A stretch of DNA of 64,000 bases from Eubacteriaceae bacterium. GTDB taxonomy: Bacteria > Bacillota > Clostridia > Lachnospirales > Lachnospiraceae. A program made the translations under genes and the position numbers. Positions within the stretch are counted from its first letter, which is position 1; every line of letters starts with the position of its first letter. The stretch is taken from the NCBI GenBank assembly GCA_902363805.1, contig CABJBF010000003.1:1-64000 (forward strand), written 5' to 3'. This document shows, piece by piece, positions 44,740-54,006 of the stretch. Below the pieces are notes generated by a model that did not search any database, was not told where the DNA came from, and saw nothing but the letters and a program-made list of their open reading frames with translations.

Positions 44740-44997
44740 TTATAGTTTTTCTTCTATATATTTTTTTATAGTCTTTAATGATTTTTTTTCATTATCTCCA
44801 TTAATTAATATTGATATTTTCTGACCATATTTAGCACATAAACCTACAACTTCAGTTATATTTTTTATATTTGCTATCTTTCCATCTTTGTTTATATACA
44901 CTTCAATTGCATACTCGCTTGCAATGTTTGCTAATTCTGCGGCTGGTCGTGCATGTAATCCATCTATGCAACTTATTATATGGTCAATTTGAATCAT
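44740..44997 (-). CDS. HPr-like PTS phosphocarrier with Asn46
   Basis: HPr-family phosphocarrier of 85 residues. The phosphorylated histidine is His15 in GLHARPAAELA, exactly at the classical position. At position 46, where Gram-positive HPr has the regulatory serine, the sequence reads KNI (Asn46). It can therefore probably carry phosphate from Enzyme I to sugar-specific proteins but cannot be a target of HPr kinase, and so should not support CcpA-mediated repression. It is the last gene of the beta-glucoside PTS operon. The general HPr must be elsewhere. Confidence 0.87.
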   Translation of the reverse strand: MIQIDHIISCIDGLHARPAAELANIASEYAIEVYINKDGKIANIKNITEVVGLCAKYGQKISILINGDNEKKSLKTIKKYIEEKL

Positions 44998-45013
44998 ATT
45001 TGCCTCCTTAACA

Positions 45014-45307
45014 TTATATTTCCTTTAATGCCTCATCCAAAACTTTTTTTGCATTCATCATTCCAAAATCCTGAGCAGCAATTGCCATTACCGGAATTCC
45101 TTCTGCCTGTTTTTTTATGTCATCTAATGCAAATCTTATTTGTGGTCCAAGAAGTATAACACTTGTTCCTTCAAGATTATCACCTAACTCTACCATTGGG
45201 ATAGCATCTACACTGGCATCTAACCCTCTTGTTTTTGCTTCCTGCTCAAGTTTCATTTTCATAATCCCGGTACTCATACCTGCATTACATACTAACAAAA
45301 TCTTCAT
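45014..45307 (-). CDS. PTS EIIB component, lactose/cellobiose type
   Basis: Cytosolic phosphotransfer protein of 97 residues, with the phosphocysteine in the N-terminal motif ILLVCNAGMSTG. The start at 45307 is chosen because EIIB-Lac/Cel proteins begin directly at this strand; longer starts add a hydrophilic extension and have poor ribosome binding sites. It receives phosphate from EIIA and passes it to the sugar entering through EIIC. All are encoded in the same operon. Confidence 0.88.
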   Translation of the reverse strand: MKILLVCNAGMSTGIMKMKLEQEAKTRGLDASVDAIPMVELGDNLEGTSVILLGPQIRFALDDIKKQAEGIPVMAIAAQDFGMMNAKKVLDEALKEI

Positions 45308-45401
45308 ATTAATCTTCATTCCTTTCTCGTTGTTTGGGCACAAATAGTAATGAAAAATTTTATTTTTCAACCTATTATCCTACGATGTAAAATTATCTAT
45401 T

Positions 45402-46718
45402 TTATGCCTGCGTGCTCTCTTCCATCACTTCTTCTTTTATTTTCTGTTTTTCATATATTTTGAAGAATGGGAAGTATATAATTATGTCAATTACAATTAA
45501 AGCACAAATTAAAATTAATGCTTTAATATCCATAGTATCAATAAGTCCACCTATTGGACAAAACATATTCCAACTTGCATATGCAAAAGTTTTTGCTACA
45601 ATTCCCGTATTCATTGCTATATATGTAATTACACCATTTAACGGCATAACCAATATGAAAGGCAACATCATTGTTGAATTGTACATAAGTGGCAAACCAA
45701 AAATCAACGGTTCATTAATGTTAAATAATGAAGGAATAATAGCTATTTTTCCTATTGTCTTAAGTTGTTTTGATTTACTGAACAATGTTAAAATAGCAAG
45801 TCCAAGTGTTGCACCACTACCTCCAATAGCCATAAATGTCCACCAAAATGGCTCAGTAACAATATACGGAAGTGCTACTGCTGCTGTACCAGCTGCAAAG
45901 GCAGCCTGATTAGCTGTAAAATTATTCATTAAGAATGTATCCAACGGACCTGTTATTACTGTATCATGAATACCAAACCACCAGAAAATCATAACTATTA
46001 ATGCTAATATAACAACTCCCCAAATACTGTCAACCATATTAACTATAGGTGTCATAATAAGTTGCATTATTGCCGGAATTCCTACTCCCGTAAAGTTTAA
46101 TAATACTGCGCTAACTGTTGCAACTGCTACCAAAACAATCACTATTGGAACAAGGTTTCCTATCGATTCGGCAAGTGCAGGTGGAACTCCACCACCTTCC
46201 AAATTGATGTATCCAACCTTTCTGTCAGATAAAAATCTGTATAATTCAAAAGATACAATTGTTACTAATATTGCAACAAATAAACCTTTTCCATCCAGAT
46301 AATCAAAAACTAACGTTCCCTCTTTGTTCATAGTTGCTGTTATCATAAATGACGCAACTGAAACTGCAACTGTAACCCATGATTTGTCCATCTTATAATG
46401 TTTGCCTAAATTAATTGCTAATCCAATTGATGTCCACAATGCAATCAGAGACATTGTTACCGAATAAACATACCCCAGTGCTGGACTTGTAAACGATGCA
46501 ATATTTGCCCATCCGTGCATAATAGCCTTAAGCACACCTGAATCCATTGTTGTATAATCCATTGGCGGTGATATAATAATAAGAGCAAAACTTCCTATAG
46601 TGAATAGTGGAATTAAAGCTAGGAATGTGTTTTGCAAAGCTTGAAGATATTTCTGTCTTGCCAATTTATTTGCAAGTGGAGATATCTTCTTTTCAATCCA
46701 ATTACTAAATTTTTCCAT
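45402..46718 (-). CDS. PTS EIIC component, lactose/cellobiose family
   Basis: Membrane channel of a lactose/cellobiose-family PTS, 438 residues with about ten hydrophobic segments. Typical features include WWFGIHDTVITGPLD and FNINEPLIFGLPLMYN, the latter a family signature region. The start overlaps the upstream beta-glucosidase gene by 14 bases. With the EIIA, EIIB and GH1 genes it would import and phosphorylate a beta-glucoside such as cellobiose. Confidence 0.9.
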   Translation of the reverse strand: MEKFSNWIEKKISPLANKLARQKYLQALQNTFLALIPLFTIGSFALIIISPPMDYTTMDSGVLKAIMHGWANIASFTSPALGYVYSVTMSLIALWTSIGLAINLGKHYKMDKSWVTVAVSVASFMITATMNKEGTLVFDYLDGKGLFVAILVTIVSFELYRFLSDRKVGYINLEGGGVPPALAESIGNLVPIVIVLVAVATVSAVLLNFTGVGIPAIMQLIMTPIVNMVDSIWGVVILALIVMIFWWFGIHDTVITGPLDTFLMNNFTANQAAFAAGTAAVALPYIVTEPFWWTFMAIGGSGATLGLAILTLFSKSKQLKTIGKIAIIPSLFNINEPLIFGLPLMYNSTMMLPFILVMPLNGVITYIAMNTGIVAKTFAYASWNMFCPIGGLIDTMDIKALILICALIVIDIIIYFPFFKIYEKQKIKEEVMEESTQA

Positions 46719-48114
46719 TGTAACTTCCTCCTTTTTCTTTTATAAATTCTTTATACCAATGATAACTGTCTTTCGGTATTCTCTTGCAGTTATCATCAAA
46801 GTCTATATAAACTAAACCATAACGTTTCTTATAACCGTTAATCCAACTGTAAACGTCCATTGTTGACCATACAAAATATCCTCTACAGTCACAACCTTCA
46901 ACTATAGCTTTTTTAATCCAATCTACATATCCCTGTAGAAAATTAATTCTATACTGATCATGTATTTTTTCACCTTCAACTATGTCATACTCTCCCAAAC
47001 CATTTTCCGTAATAATAATTGGTGTATCAGGATATAATTCCTTAAATTCCATCAACATATCATATACTGATTTAGGATATATTTCTGTTCCCCAAGGTGT
47101 TTTCTTCGTATTTGGATCATCATCCAGCGCACACCAGTCTTTTATTTCCATTTCCTCATTTTTTGATGAGTCTCCTGTATTATTCACCTCCATTACAGTT
47201 TCTCTTCCTGTACAAGGTTTAACCAAAAATCTGCAATATGCATTCACACCAAGATAATCTACTGTTCCTGCCTTAAATATTTCTTTGTCTTCTTCTTTCA
47301 TATATGACAAATCATAACCTAACTCTGTTAAATGTTCTATATATTCATCAGGATAATATCCCTTTATGCATGTATCATTAACTGACGTGTTAAAAAATAT
47401 ATTTGCAAGCTTTTTCGCCTTCCTATATTCTTCATTATCCTTTAATATTTCAATTGGATAGCTATCACTTACAAGTCCTATCATTCCCTTATATCCCATA
47501 TTTTTATATGCTTTAACAGCTCTTGCGCTAGCTAACATTAAATGATACATAGCTTTCCACCGTCTCTCAAGATTCTTTACATTAGGAGGATAATTTCCAA
47601 AACCATAACAGCAAAGTGTTTCGTAATTTGGTTCATTTATTGTTGCCCAATAATTTACTTTGTCTCCAAATTCCTTAAAGCAAACCTTTACATATTCTTC
47701 ATACGCATCAACTGTTGCCCTGTTTTCCCATCCACCATTTTCAAATAAGGATTGTGGTAAGTCATAATGATATAATGTTACTAACGGTTCTACATTATAT
47801 TTTTTACATGTGTCAATTAATCTATTATAAAAATCAATACCTTCTCTACTGATTTTTCCTACACCATCCGGTATTATTCTTGTCCACGCAATGGAGAATC
47901 TATATGCATTCTGATTTCCATCTGCTATCATTTTTATATCTTCTTCATATCTATGATAATGATCACATGCTACATCTCCTGTTACAGGATTTATATTGTT
48001 TTTTTCACTATGACAAAAAGTGTCCCAATTGGACATTCCTTTGCCACCTTCTTTCCATCCTCCCTCACATTGATAAGCTGCTGTAGCACTTCCCCACAAG
48101 AATTTTCTATCCAT
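46705..48114 (-). CDS. GH1 6-phospho-beta-glucosidase
   Basis: Cytosolic family 1 glycoside hydrolase of 469 residues that would split the phosphorylated disaccharide delivered by the PTS. The acid/base Glu lies in TINEPNYE near residue 162 and the nucleophile Glu in IIITENGLGEYD near residue 370. The family start WGSATAAYQCEGG is intact. Its ATG overlaps the EIIA gene by eight bases and its end overlaps the EIIC gene. Preference for glucosides versus galactosides is inferred from the operon type. Confidence 0.9.
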   Translation of the reverse strand: MDRKFLWGSATAAYQCEGGWKEGGKGMSNWDTFCHSEKNNINPVTGDVACDHYHRYEEDIKMIADGNQNAYRFSIAWTRIIPDGVGKISREGIDFYNRLIDTCKKYNVEPLVTLYHYDLPQSLFENGGWENRATVDAYEEYVKVCFKEFGDKVNYWATINEPNYETLCCYGFGNYPPNVKNLERRWKAMYHLMLASARAVKAYKNMGYKGMIGLVSDSYPIEILKDNEEYRKAKKLANIFFNTSVNDTCIKGYYPDEYIEHLTELGYDLSYMKEEDKEIFKAGTVDYLGVNAYCRFLVKPCTGRETVMEVNNTGDSSKNEEMEIKDWCALDDDPNTKKTPWGTEIYPKSVYDMLMEFKELYPDTPIIITENGLGEYDIVEGEKIHDQYRINFLQGYVDWIKKAIVEGCDCRGYFVWSTMDVYSWINGYKKRYGLVYIDFDDNCKRIPKDSYHWYKEFIKEKGGSYNGKI

Positions 48115-48427
48115 TAATTTTCTCCCTGTACAATGTTATAAATTCTTTTGCAACACGTTCATACATTATTGTCGTCATTAAATGATCCTGTGCATGAACT
48201 AACATTATGCTATATTCAATATCCTTTCCCTGAGCCTCCTTTGCCAGCAATTCTGTCTGAGCGTTATGAGCGTTAGTTAACTCACTTTCTCCTTTTTTTA
48301 TTAGCTCATCAGCTTCATCAAACTCTCCATTTCTTGCTTTTTCCACTGCCTTAAAAAAAGATGAAAACGCATCTCCGGCATAGCTTATAAGTTGAAAAGC
48401 TACCATTTGTGCTTCTTCTCTATTCAT
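48107..48427 (-). CDS. PTS EIIA component, lactose/cellobiose type
   Basis: Soluble phosphotransfer protein of 106 residues, all helical. The active histidine lies in the conserved C-terminal block MLVHAQDHLMT. It is the first gene of a tightly overlapping operon (EIIA, GH1, EIIC, EIIB, HPr-like). The ATG has a GGAGAAAAAA site upstream. The promoter lies at 48460-48488, with a palindromic site just upstream, divergent from the PRD regulator gene. Confidence 0.9.
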   Translation of the reverse strand: MNREEAQMVAFQLISYAGDAFSSFFKAVEKARNGEFDEADELIKKGESELTNAHNAQTELLAKEAQGKDIEYSIMLVHAQDHLMTTIMYERVAKEFITLYREKING

Positions 48428-48459
48428 ATTTTTTTCTCCTTTCGTTTCTTTATGCTGCT

Positions 48460-48488
48460 ATTATATTTCACTTGATTTGCGATTACAA
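48460..48488 (-). promoter_or_regulatory. Promoter of the beta-glucoside PTS operon
   Basis: Minus-strand TTGTAA (48483-48488), 17 bp, TATAAT (48460-48465). Confidence 0.75.
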
Positions 48489-48497
48489 ATCGACTTT

Positions 48498-48513
48498 TGC
48501 GGTATACACCGCA
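48498..48513. promoter_or_regulatory. Palindromic site TGCGGT-ATAC-ACCGCA
   Basis: Perfect 6-bp arms around ATAC, located 10 bp upstream of the -35 of the PTS operon and 80 bp before the divergent PRD regulator gene. The position suits an activator, most simply the divergent LicR/MtlR-type protein. It is GC-rich in a very AT-rich setting. Confidence 0.6.
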
Positions 48514-48592
48514 TTGAAGTATTTGCCTGTACTTTATCAATATTGTATAATTTAATTACTTTTATAACGTATTTTTTATTAAGGAGATTGTT

Positions 48593-50488
48593 ATGAACAG
48601 ATTCACTAAGCGGCAAAAAAAAATAATTAAAGAAATCAGTAGTTCTAATGATTATATAACAGGGAAATCACTAAGTTTGATTTTAAATGTTTCTTTAAGA
48701 ACTATTCAATCTGAAGTTGCTGAAATAAATAAAGTCCTACCGTTAATTTTATCAACTAACAGAGGATATTCTCTTGATTACAATATGTATAAAGCATTAA
48801 CTTTCCAGCTATCTGAAGATGAACAAAATTTGGAACATATAATTTTGAAAAAAGTATTTTTTCACACGCCTCATTATAATATTGATGACCTGGCGGATTC
48901 TCTATATATTAGCACTACTACCTTGGAAAAATACTTTAAAACAATAAATAAAACTTTAGAAAATTTTGATTTAAAAATATCAAGAAACAACAACACTGTT
49001 TTTGTTGTTGGCAACGAATTAAATAAGCGCAAATACTTAAACAAAATTATTTTTGATGAAATTAATCCGGCTTTTAACAGTATTGACAATCTGACCAATT
49101 ATTTTGAAGGCATCGATGTTGATAAAATAAAGATAATTATTCTAAACTCAATAAATAAATATGACTACTATATTGATAATGCTTACTATAACAATTTAAT
49201 TGTAAACATTACTATAGCATTATACAGAATGCGTACGGATCATTATGTTTCACAACCGATTAATAATATATCCGACCATTCTGATAATATAGAATCGAAA
49301 ATTGCAAACGAAATTTGTACTCAGTATTCAGCACATTGCAATATTGCTCCTACAAAAGATGATATTTTTTATATTTCATCATTATTAGAGGGAATAATAA
49401 AACCTATAAACCAAAATCATCTGATAAGTTCTAAAGATATCTTGTCGGAAGATTTTATAGAAGATATCCGAGAGATTTTATTAAATGTATTTTCTTATTA
49501 CATGTTAGAAATTAATTTTGATGAGTATCTTTATAGTTTTGCTCTACATATACATGGTTTAATTAAAAGAGCTAACAGTATTCAGTCATCAGGAAACGAT
49601 TTTCTCTATAATATAAAGAAAAATTGTCCTTTTATATATGATGTATCTGTTAATATTGCTCAAAAACTAAATAAAAAATACAACATTCATATTGCTGATT
49701 CTGAAATCGGATACATAAGCATACATATTGGATATCTTATTGAATCATCTAACACTGATTCTGATAAAGTTTCTATTTTGCTTTTATGTCATGATTACCA
49801 CCATATTGACTCTAATATTGAAAAAAAACTTTTAGATAATTATGACAATTTTATAACACTAAAATTATTTAACACTAATAACAGTTCTACTTTAATTGAT
49901 GCATACTCTGATTTGATTATAACTACACAACCTTTAAATCTCATTGGAAAAGAAGTTATTGTGGTATCACCATTTTTTACTATGATGGATCAAATAAACA
50001 TAGATAATGCCATTCATAAATGTTTAGAAAACAAGCAAAAAATTAAAAGAAACAATATGTTATCATCATTTTTTGATAAAAAGCTTTTCTTTAAATCAAA
50101 CAATTTTAGCAATAAGGAAGATGTTATTAAGTTTTTGGGACAAAATGTTATAGATTATGGTTTGTGTAAAGATGGTTTTATTGAATCTGTTTTAGAACGT
50201 GAACAATTATCTTCAACATGTTTTTTTGACACCTTTGCAATTCCACATGCTTTAGACATGAACGCTACCCATACTATGATTTGTGTTCTTACTAGTGAAA
50301 ATGGCATTAAATGGGACGAACATACTATTCATATTGTTTTAATGTTAGCCGTCCAACAAAATGACAGGAAAAAATTCATGGAATTATATAATGGTATAGT
50401 CCAGACATTAGAAAAGCCTGAAAAAGTTAACAAACTTGTATCAGCTGACAGTCTAATGTTCTTTCTTGAACAATTGTTAGAAAAATAA
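48593..50488 (+). CDS. PRD-containing transcriptional activator (LicR/MtlR type)
   Basis: Regulator of 631 residues controlled by PTS phosphorylation. In order: N-terminal helix-turn-helix (GKSLSLILNVSLRTIQSEV), second HTH region, two PRD domains with His residues (FALHIHGL and IGYISIHIGYLI), an EIIB-like segment, and a C-terminal EIIA-Fru-like domain with the active His in FAIPHALD. The ATG has AAGGAGA upstream. It is divergent from the beta-glucoside PTS operon and almost certainly activates it. The EIIB-like part (near residues 400-480) lacks an obvious Cys motif. Confidence 0.88.
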   Translation: MNRFTKRQKKIIKEISSSNDYITGKSLSLILNVSLRTIQSEVAEINKVLPLILSTNRGYSLDYNMYKALTFQLSEDEQNLEHIILKKVFFHTPHYNIDDLADSLYISTTTLEKYFKTINKTLENFDLKISRNNNTVFVVGNELNKRKYLNKIIFDEINPAFNSIDNLTNYFEGIDVDKIKIIILNSINKYDYYIDNAYYNNLIVNITIALYRMRTDHYVSQPINNISDHSDNIESKIANEICTQYSAHCNIAPTKDDIFYISSLLEGIIKPINQNHLISSKDILSEDFIEDIREILLNVFSYYMLEINFDEYLYSFALHIHGLIKRANSIQSSGNDFLYNIKKNCPFIYDVSVNIAQKLNKKYNIHIADSEIGYISIHIGYLIESSNTDSDKVSILLLCHDYHHIDSNIEKKLLDNYDNFITLKLFNTNNSSTLIDAYSDLIITTQPLNLIGKEVIVVSPFFTMMDQINIDNAIHKCLENKQKIKRNNMLSSFFDKKLFFKSNNFSNKEDVIKFLGQNVIDYGLCKDGFIESVLEREQLSSTCFFDTFAIPHALDMNATHTMICVLTSENGIKWDEHTIHIVLMLAVQQNDRKKFMELYNGIVQTLEKPEKVNKLVSADSLMFFLEQLLEK

Positions 50489-50562
50489 AATTATGAATGT
50501 CAAACATAACTTATGAGATTTAAATACATAAGATTGAGGCTGTTCATACCTCGGATATGCTT

Positions 50563-50605
50563 CCTTCTAAATAGACAAGTGAAAAATCACTTAATATTTA
50601 GAAGG
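50563..50605. repeat. Hairpin at the edge of the transposase remnant
   Basis: Two nested perfect stems: CCTTCTAAATA (50563-50573) with TATTTAGAAGG (50595-50605), and inside AAGTGA with TCACTT. It precedes the first codons of the transposase remnant and could be an IS end or its translational control hairpin. Confidence 0.6.
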
Positions 50606-50617
50606 GAGCATTTTCTA

Positions 50618-51197
50618 TGTTAAAATCCACAATCAGTCCATAAGATAATCTTGATTCTATTCATATAATTAAATCTGTAAAGAAAGTATGACTCATATGG
50701 CCAATAGACTAGAAATTACACTAACTTCTATTTAGCAATGGATAACTATTTACAACAATTCTAGTGAAGATGAATTTTACGTATCTACATATAAACATTA
50801 CCCAAAATAATTAAAAGAGCAAGCTGTATTGAATTATCTTTCAGACAATCAAGGAAGGAAATAGAATTTATGGATATTCCATTAATGCACTATGCAACCT
50901 TGGAAAAGTAAGTTGAGCTTCCTATTATAAATGACTTAATAGGAAAATCCCGGCTACTGAAACTAAAAACATATTAAGCCGTGAATTTTCTGCCTATACA
51001 CCAAATAAAAATAGTTAACTGCTGTTACAGAATTTAAGTATTATATTTGAACTGAAAAATATAATGTGTACTTGAGTGCAATACTCGATTTATATGACAG
51101 AAAAATTGTTGCTTACGTAGTCAGAGACAGCAATAAAAGATTACAAAGAAATTTAGGAATATTAACACTTATTGAAAACACAAAAACTATTTAAAAG
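50618..51197 (+). pseudogene. IS3-family transposase remnant
   Basis: Many stops and frameshifts, but recognisable transposase pieces remain. Around 51000-51140 the translation contains VTEFKYY, NVYLSAILDLYDRKIVAYVVRDSN, typical of the integrase core of IS3-type (IS150-like) OrfB proteins. Earlier pieces (LKEQAVLNYLSDN) resemble the helix-turn-helix part. No intact catalytic DDE set or terminal repeats are seen. The element is dead. Confidence 0.8.
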
Positions 51198-51209
51198 TAG
51201 AATAAAAAC

Positions 51210-51234
51210 ATCCAGCAGGAATATCCTGCTGGAT
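51210..51234 (-). terminator. Terminator of the phosphoesterase gene
   Basis: Perfect 11-bp stem ATCCAGCAGGA/TCCTGCTGGAT with a 3-nt loop; GTTTTTATTC follows on the minus strand. Confidence 0.85.
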
Positions 51235-51313
51235 AGAAAAATTTTTTATTGTTTTAATTGTCTACTTAACATGAAGCAATTCACCCATTAATAGCATCCT
51301 TTTTTTATTGAAA

Positions 51314-53764
51314 TTATTTAACTATTTTGATTAATATCTTTGACCATTTTCCTGTTTTTTTGCCATTTATTGCTCTAACCCTAATGTAGTAATTCCTGAT
51401 TTTAAGTTTCTTTAATACATATACTTTTTTACTTGTCATATATGTAGTTGTTTTTGATTTTTTGAACTTCTTATTTGCTGAAATACTTACCTCGTATTTT
51501 TTAACATTCTTACTCTTTGTCCAGCTTATTTTTATTGAACGTTTTTTTACTTGCTTTACTTTAAGATCTTTTACCTTTGCAGGTACTTTTTCTTTAATTA
51601 TATCTGTTGTCTTTAAAGTTTCATTATTTGTTGTTTCGGCATTAGCTGTCGTATTGATACCTTCAATTTTTGTTGCAGGTTCTGTTGCTGACTCATTTTC
51701 TTTTGTTGCAGGTTCTGTCGTCGACTCATTTTCTTTTATTGAATGATTCTTAGGCAAAACCTCAAATTCAATTTTAGCATCAGGGTTTACGTAATTTATG
51801 CTTCCCGTATCCTGTAAATCTGAAATTGTGTCAGTTGATTCATCTACTGTTACTGTCTTAACCTTTATACTTTCATCTGTTACTGTAATAACATCATATA
51901 CAGGCATTCCCGGTGTTCCAGTAATTTCTGCATATCCCGGAATTGTGCTGTTAGCTGAATCCTGTTTTGATGCACAGCCACCGCACTCAAGATAAACTGT
52001 TCCGTTTTTATCTTCTACTCCATTTTTTAAAGCTTTTGTTCTAATGTATGAGTGGTCATGACCGAATAATACTAATTCTACATTGTATTTGTCAAAAACA
52101 GGTGTAAATGCTTCTGAAACATCTCCTGCAATTCCTGCTCCGCCATATGGTCCTCTGTGTATTGCTGCGATAATATATTTCTGTTTTGTTTTTGACATAT
52201 CATCTGCTGCCCACTTAGCCTGTGACTTTAAGCCTTCACCCTTACATTCTGAATTCAAAACTACGAAATGTACTTTTCCGTAATCGAAAGAATAAACTGT
52301 TCCCGGTGTCACACCTTCTTCTGTACATTCATTTGGAACTGAAAAATGTTCTCTAAAAGCCCATGCATCATATGAAGATGTCTGTTCATGATTGCCTACT
52401 ACCGGAATATATGCTGTACTTCCAAACATTCCCTGAGACTTTCCTATAAACCATCTCCATTCATCTTCAAAATAATTTGTATCTACAAGATCTCCTGTTT
52501 CCATAATAAATACAGGGTTATATGTATTTGCTATTTTTGTAACTGCTTTCTGGAAAATATCATATCCCGACTCTGTTTTAGACTGACTGTCTGATGCTCT
52601 TACAAAAGTAAAATCATCAGATAAACTTCCTGTTGTAAATGAATAAACCTCTGATTTTACATCTCCACATACTGCCTGATAATAATATTTTGTATTCTTT
52701 GAAAGTTCTGTTGCCTCTGCTCTAAACACACTTGCACTTTCCTTGTGGTTTAAAGCTTTTGTAGCATTAAATTTCTTAGCATTTGTCATATTTTCATTTA
52801 CAGATACATTTACATAGCCTTCTGAAAAACTAGCCGGCATTTGCCATGTAAACTTTCTGGTACTTTCAACATTGTTGCCAAAAGTATTTGTTAATACGTT
52901 AATTTCACTACTGCTTAATGATGTAGTTTCCTTAAATTCCGGCATTGGTGTTGCGTACCATGCACCATCTGCTGTTGTTCTTGGTCTTGCCCACTGAAGA
53001 TAATCAGCATCTGTTGCATTATATTCAATTATTACAAAGTCACCATCATCTTCACCAATTGCATTACAGTCAGTATCCTGAAAATCAATTCTTCTAACAG
53101 CCTTCTTAGTTGACTGACTGTCTGTTGCATAACCTTCAAAAGCAAAAGCCTTTTCGCTTTCCATTGAATCATTGCCATGAACACCTACAAGGTCAACATA
53201 TCCTTCTTTTAACGGTTTCTTCGATGTGTTATCAAAAATATTATTATCTGTTAAAAGCTGTTGATTGCTCATTAATGTAACTGCTACACCTTTGCCATTA
53301 ATTATAATATCATCCCACTGCATGTCACCTGTAGGAACCTGAAAATTAGCCGGTGTAGTGTTATCCTTATACTTCTTAGTTCTTATTAAATAAGATGAAT
53401 GTGCCGGAATACTTCCATTAAGATCAAGCTTATGCCATCCCGGATCATTCTTGTCATCGCCTGTAGCACCTTCATACTGAACAGACCATGTGGATAAGTC
53501 TACCTCTGAATCTGTAGGATTGTATAATTCAATAAAACCGTGCGAACCTGCACCCTTATTATTTCCGCCACCATACACCTGGTTAATAATTACATGATTT
53601 ACTGCTACATTATAATTTCCTGCCCCGTCATATGGAGTTCCTGCTTCAACAGTTGCCGCATTAATTTGATTTACACTATTATTTAATGGCATTCCATTTA
53701 ATCCTGATGCCACAATACCGGCAATAAGAACTGCCCCTATTGCTTTACTTGTATTTTTTCTCAT
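51314..53764 (-). CDS. Secreted metallophosphoesterase with lamin-tail and Fn3-like domains
   Basis: Extracellular protein of 816 residues. The signal peptide (1-35) is followed by a lamin-tail-like domain (about 50-270; VINQVYGGGNNKGAGSHGFIELYNP), a purple-acid-phosphatase-type N-domain (about 285-380), and a calcineurin-like phosphoesterase core with GDLVDTN, GNHEQ and GHDHSY motifs. A Thr/Glu-rich linker with a repeated ESxTEPATKEN unit precedes a Lys-rich Fn3-like C-terminal domain that may bind wall or surface polymers. The substrate is unknown; a nucleotide or sugar phosphate scavenger is plausible. A promoter is visible at 53822-53851. Confidence 0.88.
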   Translation of the reverse strand: MRKNTSKAIGAVLIAGIVASGLNGMPLNNSVNQINAATVEAGTPYDGAGNYNVAVNHVIINQVYGGGNNKGAGSHGFIELYNPTDSEVDLSTWSVQYEGATGDDKNDPGWHKLDLNGSIPAHSSYLIRTKKYKDNTTPANFQVPTGDMQWDDIIINGKGVAVTLMSNQQLLTDNNIFDNTSKKPLKEGYVDLVGVHGNDSMESEKAFAFEGYATDSQSTKKAVRRIDFQDTDCNAIGEDDGDFVIIEYNATDADYLQWARPRTTADGAWYATPMPEFKETTSLSSSEINVLTNTFGNNVESTRKFTWQMPASFSEGYVNVSVNENMTNAKKFNATKALNHKESASVFRAEATELSKNTKYYYQAVCGDVKSEVYSFTTGSLSDDFTFVRASDSQSKTESGYDIFQKAVTKIANTYNPVFIMETGDLVDTNYFEDEWRWFIGKSQGMFGSTAYIPVVGNHEQTSSYDAWAFREHFSVPNECTEEGVTPGTVYSFDYGKVHFVVLNSECKGEGLKSQAKWAADDMSKTKQKYIIAAIHRGPYGGAGIAGDVSEAFTPVFDKYNVELVLFGHDHSYIRTKALKNGVEDKNGTVYLECGGCASKQDSANSTIPGYAEITGTPGMPVYDVITVTDESIKVKTVTVDESTDTISDLQDTGSINYVNPDAKIEFEVLPKNHSIKENESTTEPATKENESATEPATKIEGINTTANAETTNNETLKTTDIIKEKVPAKVKDLKVKQVKKRSIKISWTKSKNVKKYEVSISANKKFKKSKTTTYMTSKKVYVLKKLKIRNYYIRVRAINGKKTGKWSKILIKIVK

Positions 53765-53821
53765 AATTTCCTCTCACTTTTCTAAACTTAATTTACGTGT
53801 ACTCACATATAATAATTCGTA

Positions 53822-53851
53822 ATATTAAAGCCTCTGTATACTTTATGTCAA
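53822..53851 (-). promoter_or_regulatory. Promoter of the phosphoesterase gene
   Basis: Minus-strand TTGACA (53846-53851), 18 bp, TAATAT (53822-53827). The remaining intergenic sequence to 54006 shows no gene. Confidence 0.65.
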
Positions 53852-54006
53852 AGTTACGTAAAAAATAAAAAAGTGAAATTAAAGTCATTAAAAATATCTG
53901 AATATTAAAAAAATGCAAAAAATATATAGAAAACAATACACTTATCCAAATAACAAAAAGAAACCAGAAGCTCCCCATAAAGGTTAGCTTATGGTTACAT
54001 ATTCAA

